This document shows, piece after piece, positions 52,137 to 58,581 of a DNA stretch of 58,581 bases. A program made the translations under genes and the position numbers. Under the pieces are notes generated by a model. It had not been told where the DNA came from, made no database searches, and was given only the letters and a program-made list of their open reading frames with translations. Where the stretch lies: NCBI GenBank assembly GCA_024220525.1, contig JAMYWO010000246.1, positions 2,402-60,982 on the forward strand, in the 5' to 3' direction. How positions within the stretch are numbered: the first letter of the stretch is position 1; each line of letters starts with the position of its first letter. The DNA comes from Cochliopodium minus (taxonomy: Eukaryota > Discosea > Himatismenida > Cochliopodiidae).

Positions 52137-54008
52137 ATGAATGGTATATTTAATGAATTAGAGAAATTAAAATTGGAATATGAATTTACCCTCAATATTA
52201 TTTCATCAAAAGAGGCATCAGAATTGTACAATTTTTATTTTTTTTTAATATTTTATATCTCCATTTATTCGCTTCATTTCCAAAAAGGATAATACAATAC
52301 ACTGAATCAATGAGATATTTAGATCATTTTTGCAGAGAAGAAAAAAAATATAATGAAGAACTCAAAAAGATTGAAGAAGAAAAACAAAAAAGACTGGATG
52401 AAATGAAAATCTCTTTGTTTATGAAACCACCAACACCAAGCATGATAGATAAATTGCCCACATACGTGATTAGACACATTCTCTCATTCACAGATTTGTA
52501 TACCCTAAATAAATGTAAAGGAAAATATTAATTTTTATTTGAAAAAATTAATTTTAATTTAATCAGTTTCACTAGGTTGCAAAAAATTTTATGATATATG
52601 TAATAACAAAATTTTTGTTGAACAAATGAAAAAATTTCATTACCATAGTTTTAATGTCGATCGTTGTCTGAGAAAAAACAATTTCTGCATCAAAAAAAAA
52701 CTTTTTGGAAACAAAGAAGCGAAAATATTGAAAAAATACATAGAAGAGAAAAATAAAAGATACAAAAAACAAATAGATAATGCAAATAAAATAATGAAAC
52801 AAAAAAATTTGCATTTAAAGAAAAAAATTCTTTTTTATGGTTAAAAATTTTTAATAATTCAAAAAGAAAAATAAAATAATCAAAATTATTTTAAAAAATC
52901 TTAGGAAATCGTGAATCGGGAAAAAATGAATTTTATAATCATTTGTTGGTTGAAAAAAACAAGTCAGATTATGGAGAGTGCAGAGAGAAAGTTTTTCAAT
53001 ATTTAAAAGTGGAGTTTTGGCAAAACATAAAATTCATCTTTCAAGAACAATACAAAGAAGAAGAACTCCATTCCAAAATATTTCAAGATGAATGGAAAGA
53101 AGAATGGAAAAATATGTAATTTAATATTTTAATTTTACTTTTAATTTTTTTTATTTTTAAAATTTAAATATTAATTTTTTTAAGATAATTGAATATTGGA
53201 GAATGAAAAAATTAAACGATTTTAATATTTTTTATGTTGATACTTTAAAACAAGATATATTGCCAAACACTTCAAAAAGAATAATAGATAAACACTATAA
53301 GCCAACAAGAAATGATTTTTCCTTTTTGGGATTGACCAACCTAAGTAATTTTTTTATTCTTTTTAAGAAGATTTTTGAAAAAAACAATTTAAATCTTATT
53401 TTTTTTTTTAAAGGAATCTTTGATAGAAGACAATTTGTATATTTATCGAATTCAAAATTTCTACCCTTTGAAAACAAGATTGATAAATATTCGGATTTCA
53501 ATATGTATAAACCTGTCCCAAAACAAATATTCTTCAACTCAACCAAATGGTTGATATATTGGTTTATTTTTTGTCCTCTTGACATTTTTTACAACGAAAA
53601 AATTGGAAAAAAGAGAGATATTTTTTAGATAAAGGTATTTTTTTGTTTCTTTATACCACATCTTTTCAATTTATTATTTATGACCGTAGTTTTAGACTTG
53701 AGAGAAAGAAATAGTTTGTAAATATCAATTCCATTCAGTAGATAAAATAATAATTTTCACAAACTATTCCGATTTCGTAAAAGAATGGAAACACTTGACC
53801 AAGAATATTTCTTTAAGTCTTGAAAACTACATTGAGGTGCGAATGTAGAGGCGCTATGAATTTCCTTTTCAAAAAGTTTTCCAACGAACGTTCTATTTAA
53901 GATGAATCCAAGATCTTTTTCCAAATGGGATATCGGTGATGAAAAATTGAATAATGAATTGATTGAAGTTGTGTATCAAATACTCAAACCAAATGATTCA
54001 TTAAATTA
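52137..54008 (+). CDS. F-box protein joined to a degenerate G-alpha-like domain (3' end uncertain)
   Basis: ATG at 52137 begins a coiled coil (FNELEKLKLEYEFTLNIISS and EEKKYNEELKKIEEEKQK). An F-box follows: MIDKLPTYVIRHILSFTDLY, with SLGCKKFYDICNN. A Lys-rich linker leads to ILFYGNRESGKNEFYNHLL, which resembles the G-alpha P-loop LLLGAGESGKST but with NE in place of ST. A helical stretch (FQYLKVEFWQNIKFIFQEQY) corresponds to the G-alpha helical domain, then YVDTLKQDILPNTSKRI and HYKPTRNDFSFLGLTNGI resemble the Y.PT..DIL.R..TTGI switch I; the arginine is missing. Further along, QFHSVDKIIIFTNYSDF resembles F..V.AIIFvvalSDyD, and KWDIGDEKLNNELIEVVYQI may be the last helix. Between these the frame is interrupted (stop at 53628), so either splicing or decay is involved. 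Confidence 0.5.
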
Positions 54009-55301
54009 AATATTTCTAAATCAAAATTTATTAAATGATATTTAAATTATTTTAAATGAATTTATTTTTTGAAAAAAAAACGAAAATGTAAATTTAAAAT
54101 TTTCATTCAATTTTTGATGTTGTTTTTTTAAGTGTACAAAAATATTAAAATTTTCAGTTTCAAATCATACTTTTAGATCTTTTTTGAAAGATTGAGTTAA
54201 TTGTTTTTCATGGAATTTTGCCTCATAATTTTGAAACCAATTTTTTGACTTTATAAAATGTTATTTTCAAATCTTTTTGAAATATCTTTCAATTTCAATG
54301 GTATTTGGGAGAATATTTACTTCAAATACTTTCAAAGATGTTCGTATTGCCATTCTTTTTCAACATCCCTCCTTTTTTGAAATTAATTTTCTTTCTTCAT
54401 TCCATGAGTTTTATTTTTATTCTCATTTTCATTTTTTAGAGAAAAAAATTATTAACATTACTGTTTTTCAACATTTTTATTTTTTTTTTTGTTGTCAGAG
54501 GAGCTTATCATTTATTTCTTTGGATTATTCTTTGATTCAATTTTTTAGGCTCATTTTGTGTTTGATAAATATTCATTGTATGAAAGATAAATGTTTGATA
54601 AACTACTTATTGAACACAATTTTTTCTTTCATTCTTTTTGAGATCTCCAAACTTTTCTTCAAATTTACCAAACTTTCAATTGTCCAACTAATATTTTCGT
54701 TTTGAAAGATATAATTTTTTTGTAAAAAATTTACAACCAAATTTTTTTTTTTTTTTATGTATTTTTTTATTAATTCTTATTATATTTTATATTTTGAAAT
54801 TTATTAAATATTAAATGATAAATTTCATCAGAGTTTAATAAAGTAAAAGAGTACATCATGAAGAATTTTCTTGAAAAAGATCAAATTGTTGTTTATTTAT
54901 TGTATGATTTTTGAATTTTCAATTTTTCTGAATTCTTTTTTCTTCAAAAGTCTTGATATATTGATGAATGTTAGGATTGAATGATCCAAACAATTAAAAA
55001 ATGTCTTCATTTTTGTCTTTTAAATATTAACTTTATAATTTTATGAGCGGATATAAATTTTTTTGAGGATATTTGAAATCAAAAAATTAACTTGTCATAA
55101 GATCGTATTCATCTTAATTTGATATTTTCATTTTTCATGTTGGTGGATATTTAGCATTTTGAATCATTAAATAAATACTAATTCTGATTGAGATGAAATA
55201 AATAGGATAACAAAAGGTAATCGTATGTTATATTAGACTAATATTTAAAAATTAAAAAGTGGATAAAATAAGAAATATATAAAAAAAAAAAAAAAATCTT
55301 A
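54009..55301. other. Intergenic region with possible minus-strand gene remnants
   Basis: A 1.3-kb stretch with no intact gene. On the minus strand three coding-like pieces occur between 54710 and 54170: QNENISWTIESLVNLKKSLE; MAIRTSLKVFEVNILPNTIE followed by two stops; and NWFQNYEAKFHEKQLTQSFK. They cannot be joined by obvious splice sites, so this may be a decayed gene. The + strand frame at 54277-54705 is Phe/Ser-rich and is the complement of these pieces. Confidence 0.35.
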
Positions 55302-57032
55302 ATGCTCAAATATTTATTAATATCCTTGTATTTTCTCATCTTTAACAAAATCTATGGTTATAATAAATGGCACTCAACAAATAAATGTTGATTCACCTCG
55401 TTATGAAGGATCTCCCAAATTGAATTCAACAATTGTGGGTAAATATAATTTCTAATTTAAAATATTCCAGATTAAAATTTAGAAAAATAGCTCCAGTAAT
55501 CCCAATCGGAACCAATCTGAAGGAATTACAAACGTGTACAAAAATAAATATGACTATTCTTCCTTTCGTATATAAATTTAAAAAAGAAAATAATCTTAAA
55601 TACATTTTGTGTTAATAATCTTTTTTTAAAAAAAAAAGGTAAACAAAAACATTGCATTGCTCGTAATAATGGGAGGATGTTCATTCGAACAGTAAAATCC
55701 AAATTTTAAATTTTTTTTTCTCAAAAATAATCCATTTTATAAATCAGACACATTTTATTGGCACAAAATGCGGGAGCCAAAGGAGTCATTTTGGGTAAAA
55801 ATAAATTTTCAATCAAAAAAAAATGTTTAAAACTAATCAAAATACAATTATTAGTAACACAATTCTCCTGGTTTTTTTGTAGAATGAAAAGTAAAGAAAA
55901 TAAAAAATTTAACATAACAATACCAGTGGTTTGTTTAGAAACTGATTTGGCTTCAAAGTATTTCACTTCATCCAAAATAATGGTAGCAAAATTGTCTGCC
56001 ACTGAAAATAAATTTGACAAAATCAACAAAGGAGCTATCATATTTCTACAAGTATTTTTTCTAGCTTCACTCTTAGCAGGGATAGTAATGTAAAAACAAA
56101 CGAAATAAAACGAAATAAAAAAATAAAAATTTGACAATTTGATAGGTGTACTGTAAGAATGACAGAGTTTTTGATTACTGAACAAAACAAATTCAAGGTC
56201 ACCAATTACATTCACTTGTTTTTCATTGTTTCTATGATTCTAATGTTTATTGCATGGATTGACCCTTTTTCTTATTGGAGGAAATTCACTGTTTTTCCAG
56301 TTTACTATGAGTTAGTTTATATTTCTTTCATGTTTGTAGCTTTGGGATTTTCTTGTGTCTGTATTCATTTGTTTTTTTTGTTGAAAAAAATTACACATGT
56401 CAGATTATTTTGGTAAATAATTTTTAATTTCTCTTTCAATAAAAAAATAAATTTTTATTTTTAATTTTTTTAAAAAAAAACAAAAAAGGATTCCAATTTT
56501 TTTCATGTTTGTCCTTATTATTTTCATCATTGCTTCAAATGTTACCTTTGTTGTATTGTGTGAAAAATTTTACCCTGACAGAATGCAAATAAACTTAATG
56601 AACTCAATAACTTCAGGTATTCTCACCCTCTTCTTCTTTTTCAGCGGAAGCATCTTGATAATCAAATTTGGGACTTTTTCGAGAATAAAAACGGCAAATA
56701 GATCTAAAAAAGCAAAAAAATATTTTCAATTAGGTATTGTAATTATTATACACGGAATCTCTTCATTCTTTTCTTTAATATTATGGGCTCTTGCTACTAG
56801 TAATAATCGATCAAAACCTCATGTTTCCGTTGTCATTCTTTGCTTTGCTGCTTTGGGTGAATCTTTGGCTTCTTATACCCTTTTCTGTATTTTTAAACCA
56901 AACAGATCAAAGTCCAAAAAATCCTCTTCTACTTTCAACACTTCTTCCAATTTTTCTTCTTCCAACCTCACTACATTCAACACAACTGAATCTATAGATC
57001 CTGGAGAGAAAGATGATTCCAAAAACAAATAA
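55302..57032 (+). CDS. PA-domain seven-transmembrane protein (TOM1/GPR137-like 7TM tentative)
   Basis: The lumenal part is a protease-associated (PA) domain assembled from short exons: EKIAPVIPIGTNLKELQTCT, ILPFVNKNIALLVIMGGCSF, HILLAQNAGAKGVIL and KKFNITIPVVCLE. GGCSF.Q...AQ.AGAKGVI is typical PA. Seven hydrophobic segments follow: AIIFLQVFFLASLLAGIVM, YIHLFFIVSMILMFIAWI, YYELVYISFMFVALGFSCVC, IFFMFVLIIFIIASNVTFVV, ILTLFFFFSGSILIIKF, GIVIIIHGISSFFSLILWAL and VVILCFAALGESLASYTLF. The tail is Ser-rich and acidic. W-I-D-P-F after TM2 recalls the TOM1/THH1 and GPR137 group. The first ATG (55302) gives a signal-peptide-like MLKYLLISLYFLIFNKIYG in a frame one base off from the next exon (55354 on), so the start is uncertain. 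It could be a receptor; no ligand can be inferred. Confidence 0.72.
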
Positions 57033-57147
57033 TTTGTGAAATATAATATATGTATAAATTATTCCTTTTTTTATTCTTTTTTTTATTCTTTATTTATTTA
57101 AATTTCAATTTTGAAAATAAAATATTAAAAAAAAATTGATTTGAAAA

Positions 57148-58530
57148 ATGAAGTACGAATTGAATGAAAATGAGAGTATTTATGAGCCTGTAATTATTTC
57201 CAATTATTACAATGAATTTTTATTTTTGGAAAATAGGAAGTATATGATGGATCCACAAGGATTGAAGGAGAATCTTATCATGTGACAAAAGAAGAAATTG
57301 AATTTTTTCATAAATATGGTTATTTGACATTACGTGGGGTAATTGATGTTCCAATATTGGATACACTCCTTTTGTTTGGAATTCAAATAAATTTTTTTTT
57401 TTCTCAAAGGTATTATCTGAAGAAGAAATGAAATCATTAGAAGAAGGATTCGATAAGTTATGTAGAGGAGAAATCAAAGATAGGGTATATCACACTATCC
57501 AACAATAAATTATTTTTTTTTCTTTTATTCTTACAATTCAATTGAAATTTCAATTTAAAATTTGATTGATTGATAGGGCAAGGATTTTTGTGATATGTCT
57601 GGATCTCATAGCCAGGATGAAAAAGATTTCATATTGGTGAATGCCATGTTGCCGAGAAAATATTTGCCTTCAATGGCAAATAATATATATGAAAAAAGAG
57701 CAAAATCAATAGCATCACAGTTGATAGGAGAAGATATTGGTAAATTATTCAAAGAAAATTAAAATTGAATTTTAAAATAATTTCAAAGGGCTTGATTATG
57801 ATCAACTACTCGCCAAAAAACCTTCCTCTCCTTCTGCTGTTTTTGCTTGGCATCAAGATATGGCTTACTGGCCAAAAAAAACACCCGACACAAGAACTGC
57901 CACCTGTTCTCTTGCTTTGAGTGATTCCCATTTGGAAAATGGTTGTTTGAGAGCAGTTCCAGGATCACATAAAACTGGTAATCCAAATTTAGATCCCAAC
58001 CAATCAATATATTAATTTAAATAATTTCGCCTAAAATATGATTTTAAAAAATTTCGTCAAAAATTTTCAACAATTTTTCATTGTTTTCTATTTTTATTTT
58101 GTTAATAAGGATTAAGATCCTACCTTGACCACAACACAAGAGAAGATTCACATGCAATCATCCTCAATTTGGATCCCAAAGAAAAAGTTGTTTATCTTCC
58201 AGTAAAAAGAGGAGATATCACTATACACGGTAATCTCTCGAATTTTTTCACCTTTCTTTCAATTATTAATTTAATTTAATTTAATTATTTTTTTTTTAAA
58301 AAGGAGAATGGGTTCAAAAAAAATTCTTTGTTTATTTGTTTCAAATTTAATTTTGTTCTTTACTGCAGATTGTCCATGGCTCAGCTGGAAATATTTCTGA
58401 TATATGGCGTAAAACTTATGTAATTGCTTTCCGTTCAGAGAAGACCATTGAATATGAGAGAAAGTTAGGTTTCACCCATTCGCACAATGACACCGTTAAT
58501 TGGGATAACTTTCATCTCCACGAGAAATAA
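57148..58530 (+). CDS. Phytanoyl-CoA dioxygenase family (PhyH) protein
   Basis: A 2-oxoglutarate/Fe(II) oxygenase in nine exons, ATG at 57148. Segments in order are EEIEFFHKYGYLTLRG, LSEEEMKSLEEGFDKLCRG, KDFCDMSGSHSQDEKDF, FAWHQDMAYWPKKTPDTRTA, TCSLALSDSHLENGCLRAVP and GSHKTG, then VVYLPVKRGDITIH. HQD supplies the first metal ligands. The last exon reads IVHGSAGNISDIWRKTYVIA, giving the second histidine and the 2-oxoglutarate arginine. An 8-nt microexon (58304-58311) is needed to join GDITIH to IVHGSAGN as GDITIHGEWIVHGSAGN, the usual strand. Without it the frame fails. The last exon runs to TAA at 58530. Substrate is unknown; the family acts on branched fatty acyl-CoAs and many other molecules. 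Confidence 0.92.
58304..58311 (+). other. 8-nt microexon (GAGAATGG) in the PhyH gene
   Basis: It lies between an acceptor (AAAAAG) and a donor (GTTCAA). Joining 58229, this exon and 58369 gives ...CAC G|GA GAA TGG|ATT GTC CAT..., i.e. I-H-G-E-W-I-V-H, exactly the PhyH pattern before the HGS motif. Skipping it shifts the frame into an early stop. Confidence 0.85.
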
Positions 58531-58581
58531 TATAACTAAAAATATTAAATTTGTTTTTGTACTCTTCAAACTTTTTCCAAA

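Noticed and set aside
53560-53620. WFIFCPLDIFYNEKIG as the G-alpha NKxD motif (LFLNKxDLF..KI)
   Set aside because: It lies before, not after, the strand resembling F..V.AIIF..SDYD, so the order is wrong for G-alpha, and N-K is replaced by C-P. Treated as chance or insertion.
54277-54705. 142-residue + strand frame rich in Phe and Ser
   Set aside because: The composition is that of reverse-complemented A-rich coding DNA; no start context, no hydrophobic segment pattern and no splice support.

Overview
This is nuclear DNA from an AT-rich, intron-rich, free-living protist, most plausibly an amoeboid lineage. Genes are cut by many introns with GT-AG ends, usually about 50-100 nt, and some apparently only 25-31 nt. 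Introns and spacers are almost pure A/T, and several proteins carry long asparagine tracts. Stop codons TAA, TAG and TGA all close recognisable genes, so the genetic code is standard. A TSET/TPLATE coat subunit (TTRAY2/TWD40-2), a family known from plants and amoebae but lost in animals and fungi, argues against an opisthokont. The species cannot be named from this sequence. All splice models here were drawn by hand from reading frame, splice signals and family resemblance.

Left part (1-11.8 kb, all on the minus strand): the N-terminus of a probable CK1-like kinase; an unrecognised gene; a KCTD9-like BTB/pentapeptide protein that ends in a glutaredoxin-like domain without its cysteine; a complete USP4/11/15-type ubiquitin protease; a TANGO2 homologue; and an unrecognised cytosolic protein.

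Middle part (12-34.9 kb): a small membrane-associated protein; the TORC2 subunit SIN1; a P-loop NTPase with a presequence-like N-terminus and repeat arrays; a tyrosine phosphatase with an Asn-rich tail; the ribosome-collision E3 ligase ZNF598/HEL2, containing a 100-N assembly gap; TTRAY2; an F-box protein; an inositol polyphosphate multikinase; and an LRMDA-like leucine-rich-repeat protein.

Right part (35-58.6 kb): exportin-5; a TruA-type tRNA pseudouridine synthase; a START-domain protein; an RCC1-like protein; an oil-body-associated protein (DUF1264) lying 30 bp downstream of AUP1; a type II membrane protein; tRNA-Leu(CAA); an F-box protein joined to a degenerate G-alpha-like region; a PA-domain seven-transmembrane protein; and a phytanoyl-CoA dioxygenase-family gene that needs an 8-nt microexon.

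Most genes are unrelated housekeeping neighbours packed tightly in divergent and convergent pairs. No operon, CRISPR array, transposon or viral gene was seen. Themes that recur are ubiquitin (USP, ZNF598, KCTD9-like, two F-box genes, AUP1), lipid droplets (AUP1 beside OBAP) and TOR or inositol signalling (SIN1, IPMK). The most unusual items are the BTB-pentapeptide-glutaredoxin fusion, the F-box/G-alpha-like gene and the PA-7TM protein.
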